DNA from: Afipia felis ATCC 53690
GTDB taxonomy: Bacteria; Pseudomonadota; Alphaproteobacteria; Rhizobiales; Xanthobacteraceae
Direction of reading: 5' to 3'
Assembly (NCBI RefSeq): GCF_000314735.2
Contig: NZ_KB375270.1
Span: 2,604,001-2,668,000 of the forward strand
DNA length: 64,000 nt
The notes under the pieces were generated by a model. It was not told the origin of the DNA and ran no database searches. It saw nothing but the letters and a program-made list of their open reading frames with translations. Positions 11,722-20,282 of this stretch are shown piece by piece (the stretch's first letter is position 1; each line of letters begins with the position of its first letter). Both the position numbers and the translations under genes were made by a program.

Positions 11722-12426
11722 AAAACTCAAATATTTTAGATACTTAATTATCTCTCGCCCGATCTTGGCGCTTCCAAATCAGTGCCCCCAAAGGCCTCCT
11801 GCACCATTCTGCACCTATAGGCCCAAGCTGTGTAAGGGCGGCTCCTCAACGCGAGGACGCGTCGGCTCACTCCAGTCGATGACGTCGCTCCTTCACCGGC
11901 AACGCTTGCACGACCAAAACACGGTGACGCCGCACGTCACAAACATCCCCCTATCGAGGTCGTCGGCAACAAGACGATCACCACGTATTCCCGAATGACT
12001 TGCAGACCTTCATCAACAAGATGCACTTCGTGCGAGCGCTCTTTGCCAAGCGTGAAGGCCTCGATGGCATGCGACCTTCGAAACGCTTGCGCACAACAAG
12101 AACTTCCCGCTGCGACGCCCGGATCTTTATCTATCAGTATATTCGACGTTTCAATTTCCTTAGGGCTTCGCGCCTGACCATATTTATCAGTCGCTCATAA
12201 GCGGCTGATAACAAAGGCGCGAAGCATCCAGTGGACTGGGGTCAACTCGAGAGAGCCAGCGGACTAAACGACCACTTCGATAAATCTTGGTGCACCTCGC
12301 ATCGCCAACTTTCGACACATCTGCGAACAGCTTGAAAGATTGATCGTATACAAGCACACATCCGATGGAGCGTTCAGGAAGCGCTACGTCATCTGTTTCT
12401 GAGCATCTGTTGGGCGAGATCGCAAC
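11722..12426. other. 705-base region with little coding content, downstream of tRNA-Ser
   Basis: No intact gene is visible. It is noticeably lower in GC and in codon bias than its flanks and contains one fragment that reads like a broken integrase (next entry). Such decayed sequence directly 3' of a tRNA gene is typical of an old integration site. I did not find a repeat of the tRNA 3' end elsewhere in the window. Confidence 0.5.
11953..12105 (+). pseudogene. Possible remnant of a tyrosine-recombinase (integrase) N-terminal region
   Basis: One frame reads IEVVGNKTITTYSR (from 11953) and continues in the preceding frame as NDLQTFINKMHFVRAL then FAKREGLDG (from 11994). Joined across a one-base shift this resembles the core-binding domain of phage-type integrases (GxxxIxxYxRxDLQxFxNxM). 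There is no catalytic domain. The match is by memory of the family and short, so the call is tentative. Confidence 0.35.
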
Positions 12427-13317
12427 GTGTCTGAGGCCGTCAAGTCAAATCAATCGCTTCAGACCTATGCGTTTCTGGCGTTGCTGCTCGGTGGCATCTC
12501 GGTTGGGTGTGCACCGATTCTCGTGCGGCTATCCGAGGTAGGTCCCTCTGCAACGGCCTTTTGGCGCGTATCACTCGCATTGGTGCCGCTCGGCTTGTTC
12601 GCGGCGCTTCTACACGGTCGAACGGACGCATCTGCAACGCCCCAGACATTGCGCGAGTGGTTGACGGTTTCGGCGCCCGGCATCTTCCTCGGCATCGAAC
12701 TCATCGCCTGGCACGAGGCCCTTTACAAAACGTCGGTCGCCAATGCGACCCTGCTCGTCAATCTGACGCCGGTCTTCACCGCACTTTTCGGCTGGGTGCT
12801 GTTCAAGCAAACCATCGAGCGCGCCTTCATAGCCGGAACCGCCATGGCAGTTGTGGGCGTAGTACTCCTGGTTGGCAGTGGATGGGCTCAGGGCAAGGGA
12901 GCGCTTTCAGGAGATGCTATCGCGCTGGGTGCCGCAGTCATCTACGCGGGCTATTTCATGTCGCTCGGGTATGCGCGGCGGCGGTTTTCCTCCGCGGTCG
13001 TCATGTTTGCGAGTTCGGCCTCGGCCGCTCTGATCGCGCTGCCGCCATCACTAGCTGAAGGAATTTTTGCACCCGTAAGTCCCGCGGGTTGGGCATCGGT
13101 GGTCGCGCTCGCATGGATCGTGCAAGCCGGCGGTCAGGGACTCGTGACGTTTGCAATTGCGTGGCTTCCACCGACGATCTCCTCGCTCGCCATGCTCATC
13201 CAACCCTTCGTGGCGGCTGCTATCGCCTGGGGGCTGTTCGAAGAACGTTTGTCGGCACTGCAGATCGTTGGTGGCGTGGCAGTGATTGGTGGCATCCTGA
13301 TCGCACGCCGCGGCTAG
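12427..13317 (+). CDS. EamA/DMT-superfamily transporter
   Basis: A 296-residue protein with ten hydrophobic segments arranged as two EamA repeats. Typical pieces are SVGCAPILVRLSEVGPSATAFWR at the first helices and VANATLLVNLTPVFTALFGW and SSLAMLIQPFVAAAIAW at the ends of each repeat. Members of the drug/metabolite transporter superfamily export amino acids or other small metabolites. The start is a GTG at 12427. No neighbour suggests the substrate. Confidence 0.85.
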   Translation: MSEAVKSNQSLQTYAFLALLLGGISVGCAPILVRLSEVGPSATAFWRVSLALVPLGLFAALLHGRTDASATPQTLREWLTVSAPGIFLGIELIAWHEALYKTSVANATLLVNLTPVFTALFGWVLFKQTIERAFIAGTAMAVVGVVLLVGSGWAQGKGALSGDAIALGAAVIYAGYFMSLGYARRRFSSAVVMFASSASAALIALPPSLAEGIFAPVSPAGWASVVALAWIVQAGGQGLVTFAIAWLPPTISSLAMLIQPFVAAAIAWGLFEERLSALQIVGGVAVIGGILIARRG

Positions 13318-13745
13318 CGCGATGGTGTCCGGACAGCCTTCTTAAATCCGCCAACCTAGAGCGACCCCGAATTTGCTTCGGAATGGTCTACAGTTCATTG
13401 CAAAGAGTTGGTCGACAGAGTTGGAGCCTCGCGTCGAGTTTTCGCGAGCTGGTGCAGGAGACCACGAGACGAGCGCTGACCGGCGTTGACGCTTGTTGAC
13501 CGCGACGAGTGGCCTGCGCTTCACTTGTGAAGTCCCGGTCCTGCTATCAACATATTCGCAGCTGCACACCGGCCGCCCTCTGATCTGTCCTGCGATTGAG
13601 GCTCGCAGCCCTATCTCAATAGAAGCTGCCCATGACCGCCGAACATAGGGGCGGCCTATTCATAGATCGAGTCAAACGATTTTACAGATCGAGCGATTTA
13701 AAGTCGAAATTACAGACTTAATAAAAAATCAGCGGAGGGAACCTA
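13318..13745. other. 428-base intergenic region upstream of the MFS gene
   Basis: No supported gene. The last 80 bases are AT-rich and carry short direct repeats (next entry) ahead of the GGAGGGA ribosome-binding site of the MFS gene, so the promoter is probably here. Confidence 0.5.
13664..13716 (+). promoter_or_regulatory. Repeated elements upstream of the MFS transporter gene
   Basis: AGATCGAG occurs at 13664-13671 and again at 13686-13693, 22 bases apart, so about two helical turns. CGATTT occurs at 13677 and 13694, and TTACAGA at 13682 and 13711. Helical phasing in front of a catabolic transporter suggests a regulator site, perhaps for the adjacent LysR protein, but no known consensus was recognised. 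Confidence 0.3.
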
Positions 13746-15065
13746 ATGTCAGAAAGCACTGCGGCGGACATATTGCCATCTGCGACTGCAGACACGGATA
13801 TTGTCTCGGATCATACGACAACGGCGGCGGGCACCGTCATTCCCATGAAGCAGGCCATTCTCGTTGCTCTCGCGGCGGGGCTTGGTTACGGGTTCGACGC
13901 CTATGCTGTCAACATCTTCGGGATGCTGAGTCCCGTTTTTGCCGAAGAATTGAACATAACGGTCAATGAAATTGGCGCGATCGGTTCGCTTTTCCTCGTT
14001 GGCTATACTATCGGCACCGTCGGATTCGGTTATCTCGCCGATCGCGTCGGCCGAAGAAACGCGCTGCGGTTTTCCATCCTGCTCTACGGCGCGACGACCG
14101 TGTTGGGAGGCTTTGTCAGCAACCTTCACGCTGTCACCTGGCTGCGCTTTCTAACAGGCGTCGGCGGCGCCGGCGAATTGGCCGTTGGCGCACCCTACAC
14201 CGCAGAAATGTGGCCTCCAAAGCACCGGGCTGTGGGTACAGGCGGAATCATGTTCTCGCTTTATTCACTGGGCTACATCGTCGCGGCTGCCGCGGCGCTC
14301 GCGATTGTCCCAATCTATGGCTGGCGTTGGGCGTTCATTTTTGCAGCCGTTCCGGCTGCCATCGTCTTCCTGATCCGAAACGTCGTCGAGGATTCGCCGC
14401 GGTTTAAGGAAGCCCAGGAAGAAATGGAACGCATCGTCGAGAAAGAAGGCGTCAAACGGCCGCGGGAAAATATCTGGAAGATCCCCGGTGCGAAGAAGCG
14501 CATTGTCATCGGCTGGCTGCTCTATGTCGCCAATACATGCGGCTATTGGGGCATCACGTTCTTCCTCACCACCTTCATGATCAAGAAGTTCAATGTCACG
14601 GTCGCGGATTCGTTGTTCTATGCGATGCTGTTCTACGTCGCACAGTTCTTCTTGTCCTTCATCGGCACGGGATTGTCCGATCGTATTGGTCGCCGGCCTG
14701 CCGGAATCATCGGCGCAGTGTTGATGATGATTTTCACGGTACTGGCTACGACGGCTCATACCCTGCCGCTCTTCCTCGTGTTCGGCGCGCTCATGGTCGG
14801 CATGTTGGGTTGGCTGTGGGGCGTCGGCGACACCTACCTGAGCGAGTTCTTCCGTACCTCACTGCGCGGCACGGGATTCGGTATCATGGTCGGTGGCGGC
14901 AGACTCGTGTCGATCTTCGCACCAATCATGGTCGGATGGGGCATCACCGAATTCGGCCCCACTGTTCCATTTCTTGCGACGGCCGGCTTATGGGTACTGA
15001 CCATTATCGGCTACATGATGGGACCCGAGACCGCCGGGCGCGAGCTCGAAGAGGTGCAACTGTAA
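13746..15065 (+). CDS. MFS metabolite:H+ symporter
   Basis: A 439-residue major facilitator protein with about 12 membrane segments. It has the MFS loop motif GYLADRVGRRNAL between helices 2 and 3 and a related copy SDRIGRRPAG later. It belongs to the sugar-acid/aromatic-acid:H+ symporter side of the superfamily. The Shine-Dalgarno site is GGAGGGA, seven bases upstream. It faces away from the Rieske oxygenase operon, with the LysR gene between. By context it probably imports the oxygenase substrate. If that is methanesulfonate, it would stand in for the ABC importer MsmEFGH, which is absent here. Confidence 0.85.
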   Translation: MSESTAADILPSATADTDIVSDHTTTAAGTVIPMKQAILVALAAGLGYGFDAYAVNIFGMLSPVFAEELNITVNEIGAIGSLFLVGYTIGTVGFGYLADRVGRRNALRFSILLYGATTVLGGFVSNLHAVTWLRFLTGVGGAGELAVGAPYTAEMWPPKHRAVGTGGIMFSLYSLGYIVAAAAALAIVPIYGWRWAFIFAAVPAAIVFLIRNVVEDSPRFKEAQEEMERIVEKEGVKRPRENIWKIPGAKKRIVIGWLLYVANTCGYWGITFFLTTFMIKKFNVTVADSLFYAMLFYVAQFFLSFIGTGLSDRIGRRPAGIIGAVLMMIFTVLATTAHTLPLFLVFGALMVGMLGWLWGVGDTYLSEFFRTSLRGTGFGIMVGGGRLVSIFAPIMVGWGITEFGPTVPFLATAGLWVLTIIGYMMGPETAGRELEEVQL

Positions 15066-15103
15066 GCACTTCCATGACTGGAATCCGTTCCATCTAAAAT
15101 TTT

Positions 15104-15139
15104 ACAGAGTGAGAATTCGTTCTCACTCTGTATTTTCTT
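15104..15139 (+). terminator. Strong terminator with TTCG tetraloop after the MFS gene
   Basis: A perfect 12-bp stem (ACAGAGTGAGAA / TTCTCACTCTGT) closes a TTCG tetraloop, followed by ATTTTCTT. It isolates the MFS gene from the LysR gene. Confidence 0.93.
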
Positions 15140-15272
15140 GCACGAACCGATCCTTATGCCTCATCATCTTCGGGATATCGTTTGGTACGATAGAAATGCA
15201 TGATGCGAGGCCCGCTAACCGAACGATGATGTCGGCCGATAAAATTCCATAAATAAAAACAGGAAACGGGGC

Positions 15273-16289
15273 ATGTATCTAAGGCAATTCCAATATCTGA
15301 TTGCTGTCGTCGATGAGGGGCATTTCGGTCGCGCGGCCGCGCGTTGCAATGCAACGCAACCAAGCCTCTCCAACGGCGTCAAGCAACTCGAATTGGAATT
15401 AGGCGTCCCGATCTTCCTGCGTGGCCGGGGACAGCGCTTGCATGGTCTGACGGCAGAGGGGCATAAAATCGCGAAGTGGGCTCGCCTGATCGTCTCTCAT
15501 TGCGAGTCTATGAAAGATGAGGTTGCTGCGATGCAAGGCAACCTTCAGGGGACCCTTCGGATCGGTGCGATGCCGTCGATGTCGCCCGTCCTTCCTCTCA
15601 TTCTAAAAATGGTGCGCGCCTCATTTCCGAACATCCGTGTCGAGGTGGAATTCATCGGCTACGAGGCAATGAAAATTGCGCTTGATAATTTTTCGCTCGA
15701 TGTGGCCATCTTCTATACGGACGAGCAGGAAGTCCCGGAACGGCGCAACGTACTCCCGATTTACACGGAATATCTGAGCCTTCTTGTCCCGGACACTCCG
15801 GCCTTCGCCGGCAGGACATCGATCACATGGGCCGAAGCGGCGCAGCTACCGCTAGCCCTGCTCCGGTCATCGACGCACGAGCGGCAATTCGTGAACAACG
15901 TGTTCGAAACCACCGCCGGTTATCGGCCGATTCCAAAGGTGGAGTCCGAATCCATCCTGCACCTGATGTTCCAGGTGCAATTCACTGAACTCTGCACGGT
16001 CATACCGTCGCATTTCGCGCGCCTGCCTGGGCTGCACCCCGGCACAAAAGCCCTCGAATTGATTGATCCGGTTCGCAGCCGTCAAGTTGGTCTTTTCTGG
16101 GCGGAGTCTGACACGATCGTGCCGATGGCACGAGTGATGGTGTCGATCATCAAGACTCTCAACAAGACGCAGGACCTCAAGCACCTGCTGGAAGATCCAA
16201 CGACCAGCATCGATCCGTTCACGATCATTCAACCTCGCCGATCCCTGCTGCCCGAGACAGCAAAAATCGAGCTTGAAGAAGAACGCTAA
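15273..16289 (+). CDS. LysR-family transcriptional regulator
   Basis: A 338-residue LysR protein. The N-terminal winged helix-turn-helix is MYLRQFQYLIAVVDEGHFGRAAARCNATQPSLSNGVKQLE in separate pieces, followed by the effector-binding domain (about residues 90-300). The DNA-binding part (HFGRAA...TQPSLS...IKQLE pattern) looks more like regulators of formate dehydrogenase operons (FdsR type) than like benzoate-type regulators. That is a resemblance, not proof. The C-terminus is extended by about 35 charged residues. It converges on the unknown gene of the oxygenase operon and is the natural candidate to control that operon and the MFS gene. Confidence 0.85.
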   Translation: MYLRQFQYLIAVVDEGHFGRAAARCNATQPSLSNGVKQLELELGVPIFLRGRGQRLHGLTAEGHKIAKWARLIVSHCESMKDEVAAMQGNLQGTLRIGAMPSMSPVLPLILKMVRASFPNIRVEVEFIGYEAMKIALDNFSLDVAIFYTDEQEVPERRNVLPIYTEYLSLLVPDTPAFAGRTSITWAEAAQLPLALLRSSTHERQFVNNVFETTAGYRPIPKVESESILHLMFQVQFTELCTVIPSHFARLPGLHPGTKALELIDPVRSRQVGLFWAESDTIVPMARVMVSIIKTLNKTQDLKHLLEDPTTSIDPFTIIQPRRSLLPETAKIELEEER

Positions 16290-16313
16290 CTGCTGTCAGC
16301 GACAGATGCGATG

Positions 16314-17147
16314 CTAGTTCGACGCCAGTCGCCGTGAATCCTTCACTTTCGAGGCAACGTAGTCGACCACATCGGCCCGTGACATCGCATCCCTCGCAAT
16401 TTGCGATATTGGCAGCACGATCGTTTGCTCTCGCGAAACTGGCGATGCTGCAGAAGCGTTGTCAACGAAGAAACCCGGCTGGACGAATTTGTCGTCTCCC
16501 AGCGTGAAGCCGACTTTGATCAGTCCGTCTGTCGCGCCACTCGCAAATGTCGGGATTAAAAATCCGATATCGAGGCCATCCGGCCAGCAGATCAGCTCTT
16601 CTGACGGTACCTTGGACGAGGCTTTGTTCTTTGAACCATCGTCTTGAACCGCGACGGCTCTTTTCATTTGAACCAGAATCTCGGCAGCGTCCTCAAACCG
16701 CTGGGTCAGATCCCGCAGTTCCTCCGCGAGCCGCTGCGGCGAGTACTTCGCCACGTCGCCCGACATGAGATGGCCCCATCTGTAAGGCAACTGCTTCGAG
16801 AAGGCGTCACGATCAAAGCCTCTGTGCAGCAATTCAACGAGAAGCCAGGCCTCGACCTCCGTCGACGACTTGCCGTCGATGTCGATTGCATGGGGTGACG
16901 GCTTTCCATTCTCAAGGAACTGAAGCGTCAGCGTCGGCAAAGACAGCTCGAGAGCAATCCCCGGGGCAACTTCGGGTGTTACGATTCTTTGCGCTGCCCG
17001 GTCCCAGAGCAACCGCACTTCCTCATCGCTCCCGGAGTGCTCCGCATAACTAAGCGCCAATCGAGCCAGCCATTGCGCCGCGTTCTGCGCCTCGATCCGA
17101 GCTTCTACGAAATCCCCGGTATCTGCATCATTGGTTGACTTAGTCAT
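16314..17147 (-). CDS. Unrecognised protein at the end of the oxygenase operon
   Basis: A 277-residue soluble protein starting MTKSTNDADTGDF, behind AAGGATGG. I do not recognise the family. The first ~100 residues are mostly helical (EARIEAQNAAQWLARLALSY). A central charged, lysine-rich linker (DDGSKNKASSK) follows, then a domain with EELICWPDGLDIGFLIPTFASG and GFTLGDDKFVQPGFF. There is no signal peptide, membrane segment or cysteine motif. It is the last gene after the amidohydrolase-like gene, in the same direction with 74 bases between, so it is probably co-transcribed with the oxygenase. Confidence 0.6.
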   Translation of the reverse strand: MTKSTNDADTGDFVEARIEAQNAAQWLARLALSYAEHSGSDEEVRLLWDRAAQRIVTPEVAPGIALELSLPTLTLQFLENGKPSPHAIDIDGKSSTEVEAWLLVELLHRGFDRDAFSKQLPYRWGHLMSGDVAKYSPQRLAEELRDLTQRFEDAAEILVQMKRAVAVQDDGSKNKASSKVPSEELICWPDGLDIGFLIPTFASGATDGLIKVGFTLGDDKFVQPGFFVDNASAASPVSREQTIVLPISQIARDAMSRADVVDYVASKVKDSRRLASN

Positions 17148-17181
17148 GTGAACCATCCTTATTTTTACAACGGCCTCAAGC

Positions 17182-17212
17182 AGTGCAGACCCCACAGAGT
17201 GGAGTCTGCACT
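17182..17212 (-). promoter_or_regulatory. Hairpin between the amidohydrolase-like gene and the unknown gene
   Basis: A perfect 9-bp inverted repeat AGTGCAGAC / GTCTGCACT with a 13-base loop lies in the 74-base spacer. It has no T-run, so it looks like an RNA-stability or partial attenuation element rather than a full terminator. Confidence 0.45.
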
Positions 17213-17221
17213 TGAGATCGC

Positions 17222-18136
17222 TTATTCCGCTGCACTCTCCATGGCGACGTCCTGCAGCCCAAGGTTCAAAAGCCGATTTGCCGTTCTGAAGGTCGCCGCC
17301 TCGTAGGCCTCCGGATTCAAACCAAGATTTCCGAAGTCTTCGAGACCCTGCTTCATGGGACGGAAGGGATATGAGCTGCCGAACAGGAACTGATCGCGCA
17401 TAAACCCGTTCGCAGCTTCGACATAAAGCGAACCGCCCGGGCAGAACGTATACATGTCGGGCGACACATAGACGTTCTCGTTCCTGAACGCGACGGTGAC
17501 CATGGCAGAAACGTTAGGATAAAAACCGTGACAGCAGATGATCGGCAGCTTCGGGAACGTCTTGGCGACGTGATCGACCGCCAGCGGATCATTGAAGCTC
17601 AGGTCAGGCGTGGTCGGGCCTGACATGACGAAAGCCGGCACGCCCAGTTCCTGGCAGAGCTCGTAGAACGGCATCAAGATCTCATCGTCGGCCTTGAGTG
17701 CCTTTTTATAAAAGCCCGCATCGAGGTTGAGGCCCTTCATGCCGAGATCTTTGATCGCATGGCGAGCTTCCGCCAGCGCGGCTTCCCGGCCCAGTTCGAT
17801 GGGATCAACCGAAGCGATAGCAATCAGGCGCTGGTTGTTCGTCTTGGCAACGGCGCTCAAATCCTTGTTGCTGACACGAACGCCCGGGACGCTACGCGCC
17901 ACCATGATGGCGACAGTAATTCCCGCGTGATCCATCTCCTTCACGAAACCCGCCGGATCATGCTCTCTCGTGAAGTGATCGATATCCCTCGATCCAACGC
18001 GGCGATTGAGCCAGCGGACAACATCATATGACGGAGTCCCGGGTTCGGCCCCGAAGAACGGATGGAGGAAAGTGGGCCGATTGCGCATGTCGACAACCGG
18101 TGTGTTCTTCGAAGTACGTACTGTCTTTTTAGCCAT
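17222..18136 (-). CDS. Amidohydrolase_2-family protein with a degenerate metal site
   Basis: A 304-residue TIM-barrel protein of the ACMSD/amidohydrolase_2 group. The fold-level signals are VVDMRNRP at the first strand, GMKGLNLDAGF, a CCHGFYPN strand with its His, and FLFGSSYPFRP near the end. In active members the first strand carries D-x-H-x-H and the last an Asp before YP. Here the positions read D16-M-R18-N-R20 and S-S-Y-P, so both first histidines and the catalytic Asp are absent. It may be non-catalytic or use another chemistry. It lies after the reductase gene in the oxygenase operon. Confidence 0.75.
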   Translation of the reverse strand: MAKKTVRTSKNTPVVDMRNRPTFLHPFFGAEPGTPSYDVVRWLNRRVGSRDIDHFTREHDPAGFVKEMDHAGITVAIMVARSVPGVRVSNKDLSAVAKTNNQRLIAIASVDPIELGREAALAEARHAIKDLGMKGLNLDAGFYKKALKADDEILMPFYELCQELGVPAFVMSGPTTPDLSFNDPLAVDHVAKTFPKLPIICCHGFYPNVSAMVTVAFRNENVYVSPDMYTFCPGGSLYVEAANGFMRDQFLFGSSYPFRPMKQGLEDFGNLGLNPEAYEAATFRTANRLLNLGLQDVAMESAAE

Positions 18137-18204
18137 GATCGCTCCGCAAGATTCTGTGTGCCCAGTTTTTGTTTTCTATATTCAGTCGCAACGTGCCCTT
18201 CGTC

Positions 18205-19293
18205 TTATGAGAATTTATCGAACCGGATACTTCCCGGCCCAATTCCGGCTTGGGTGATGAGGACCTTGAGAGCCGAATCGACCATCGGCTGCGGGCCAGC
18301 GACATAACCGATCGCATTCGCCCACTGGCCCGCCGTGAGCGTGCGAGCCGCAACGTCATGGACCATTCCTGTCGCGAGATGGATTCGCTCAAAGTCAGGA
18401 TGAGCTGCCGGAACCGCGCTCTCGTCGGAGAGTGCAATCGTCACATCAAGGCCAACGTCCGCAGCAGCAAGGTACTTCGCAAAATCTTCCAGATAGAACA
18501 TGTCGCTCAGCGTACGAACGCCGAAGAAGACATGGCCTCGATGTTGATCGAAGTATCGCACTTCAATCGCGTGCTGCAGGATCGACATCATCCCGGCGAT
18601 TCCTGAGCCGCCCGCGATGCACAATACGTCACGATCTTCTTCTGGACGGAAGGTGGCCCGGCCAAGCGGTCCCAAGACCTGGAGATCGGCACCGAGCAGA
18701 TTCCGCTCGAATGCGATCTCGGAGAATTTGCCATCGGGCTTGCGCTTGATGACAAACGAAAGGCGCTCCACATCTCGTCCAAAATTGACCATGGAATAGG
18801 CGCGTCGGCCGATCAGGTCTGCATGCTGGATCGTGACAAACTGTCCCGCGACGAAGTTCATCGGCTGCGACAGCGCAATCTCGATATGAACGACATCTTT
18901 TGTCAGACGCCGAACGACCTCGACCCGTCCTGTCCGTTCGAGAGTCTGAGCAATCGGCTCCTGCGGCTGGACGACACTTGATTTCACTCTCAAAGAGCAA
19001 TCGCCCAGGGGGCGAGCCTGGCACATCAGCACGTCGCCCTTGTCCCGCCGCAGAGTACGGTAGCCTGGCGCCTCGGCCCATCCGGGATCAACGGTCCCGT
19101 CCATCACTCGCGCGTGGCATGTCCCGCACGTTCCCGTCGCACATTCGTACGGCAAGGAAAATCCCGCGGAGAGACCGGCGGCGAGCAAGGTTTCGTCCGG
19201 CGAGCACGCGTAGGAGAACTCGCCCGTTTTGGTCTCGACCTTGACTGTCGCGAGATCGAGATCGTGCTCACTTGATGGCATTCTGCTCAACAT
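18205..19293 (-). CDS. msmD: Oxygenase reductase component, MsmD-like (2Fe-2S, FAD, NADH)
   Basis: A 362-residue electron-transfer reductase. The N-terminal plant-type ferredoxin domain has ligands Cys51, Cys56, Cys59 and Cys91 (C-x4-C-x2-C-x31-C). An FAD domain with RRAYSMVNF follows, then an NAD domain with CIAGGSGIAGMMS. It passes electrons from NADH to the Rieske ferredoxin. The frame opens at 19311, overlapping the ferredoxin gene stop as TAATG. A GGAGG seven bases before the ATG at 19293 favours that start. The fusion order ferredoxin-FAD-NAD is typical of three-component oxygenases, including methanesulfonate monooxygenase. Confidence 0.75.
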   Translation of the reverse strand: MLSRMPSSEHDLDLATVKVETKTGEFSYACSPDETLLAAGLSAGFSLPYECATGTCGTCHARVMDGTVDPGWAEAPGYRTLRRDKGDVLMCQARPLGDCSLRVKSSVVQPQEPIAQTLERTGRVEVVRRLTKDVVHIEIALSQPMNFVAGQFVTIQHADLIGRRAYSMVNFGRDVERLSFVIKRKPDGKFSEIAFERNLLGADLQVLGPLGRATFRPEEDRDVLCIAGGSGIAGMMSILQHAIEVRYFDQHRGHVFFGVRTLSDMFYLEDFAKYLAAADVGLDVTIALSDESAVPAAHPDFERIHLATGMVHDVAARTLTAGQWANAIGYVAGPQPMVDSALKVLITQAGIGPGSIRFDKFS

Positions 19294-19310
19294 CGCAGTA
19301 ACCTCCACCA

Positions 19311-19682
19311 TTATCGCGAGAAGAAGTCGTCGTCGTCGTCCCCATCGTCCTCGTCGAACTCGTAGACGATCTCTTTGTCTATGAAGGCGAAGACCTTGCC
19401 GTCCTCTTCTTTCGTGTCGTAGGACTGGAGCGGCTTTTCGGCCTCACCGAGCGTGTCGAGCGACGCTAGATTCCACGCCCACAGATGCTTGGTGCAGGTG
19501 AGAACGCAATTGGCGATCACTCCGGACTCTTCGAGCGGCTCTTCCATGTGGGGACACACGGGCGGGAGCGCCCTGAAGGTGCCGTCGTAATTCGCCACGA
19601 CCAGCGAAACGCCACCGGTGACGAATTTCTTCAGCGTATTGGCCGGCACGTCGGCCGCATTGCACACTTGCTTCCACGACAT
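19311..19682 (-). CDS. msmC: Rieske-type ferredoxin component, MsmC-like
   Basis: A 123-residue protein starting MSWKQVCNAADVP (GAAGAG upstream). The Rieske ligands are C43-P-H45 and C63-T-K-H66 with the ordinary 17-residue spacing, unlike the large subunit. The C-terminus is a run of Asp/Glu (EFDEDDGDDDDDF), an unusually acidic tail that could dock on a basic face of a partner. It carries electrons from the reductase to the hydroxylase. The position between small subunit and reductase follows the msmABCD order. Confidence 0.75.
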   Translation of the reverse strand: MSWKQVCNAADVPANTLKKFVTGGVSLVVANYDGTFRALPPVCPHMEEPLEESGVIANCVLTCTKHLWAWNLASLDTLGEAEKPLQSYDTKEEDGKVFAFIDKEIVYEFDEDDGDDDDDFFSR

Positions 19683-19784
19683 CTCTTCAACCCCTGACGT
19701 TACCGGCGAGCGTAAGGTGATCATTTTGAATCACGTTACGCACGCACCCGGTTTCCCTTCACCTCTTACGAGCACCCACACCGA

Positions 19785-20282
19785 TCAGATCGGCCAATGA
19801 GAACCCTTGTCGAGACGGCGCTCATCGATACGGACTTCGCGCTTGATGAATTTCGGGGCGCCATCCTTGATGGCAAACGTGTCGTAGTACTTGCCGACAA
19901 GGAAAAGATGGCTCTCGCCGGCATCGAGATGCGAATTCACGCCATCGAGCATGTTTTGATACACGACGAACGCACTTATCGCTGTCGCCTGCTTGCCATC
20001 GTCGGACAAATCAATAGTGTAGACTGAAGTGTGCCGGCGAAGCAGCGAGTGATCGGTATTGTGCTTCGGCAGCAGACGGATGAGGTTCGCCATGTCGCCC
20101 CGCGACCCTTGCAGGTACGTCATGTCCTTGTTGATTTCCGGACTGAACGACTTGATCGAGTAGTGAAAATCCTCATCACACAAGCCGAGCCAATCGTCCC
20201 AGCGTTGATCATCTAGAAATATCGTCGCACGATATATTGCATTGCGAACATGATCTGCGACATCTGCACCATTCTTGGACAT
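19785..20282 (-). CDS. msmB: Oxygenase small (beta) subunit, MsmB-like
   Basis: A 165-residue protein with start MSKNGADVADHVRNAIYRATIF, preceded by GGGGATGG. The open frame reaches 20366 with an Arg-rich stretch that is probably untranslated. The SnoaL/NTF2-like beta-subunit fold is suggested by DDQRWDDWLGLCDEDFHYSI near the start, HTSVYTIDL in the middle and KREVRIDERRLDKGSHWPI at the end. It is a structural partner of the catalytic large subunit directly upstream. Confidence 0.75.
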   Translation of the reverse strand: MSKNGADVADHVRNAIYRATIFLDDQRWDDWLGLCDEDFHYSIKSFSPEINKDMTYLQGSRGDMANLIRLLPKHNTDHSLLRRHTSVYTIDLSDDGKQATAISAFVVYQNMLDGVNSHLDAGESHLFLVGKYYDTFAIKDGAPKFIKREVRIDERRLDKGSHWPI

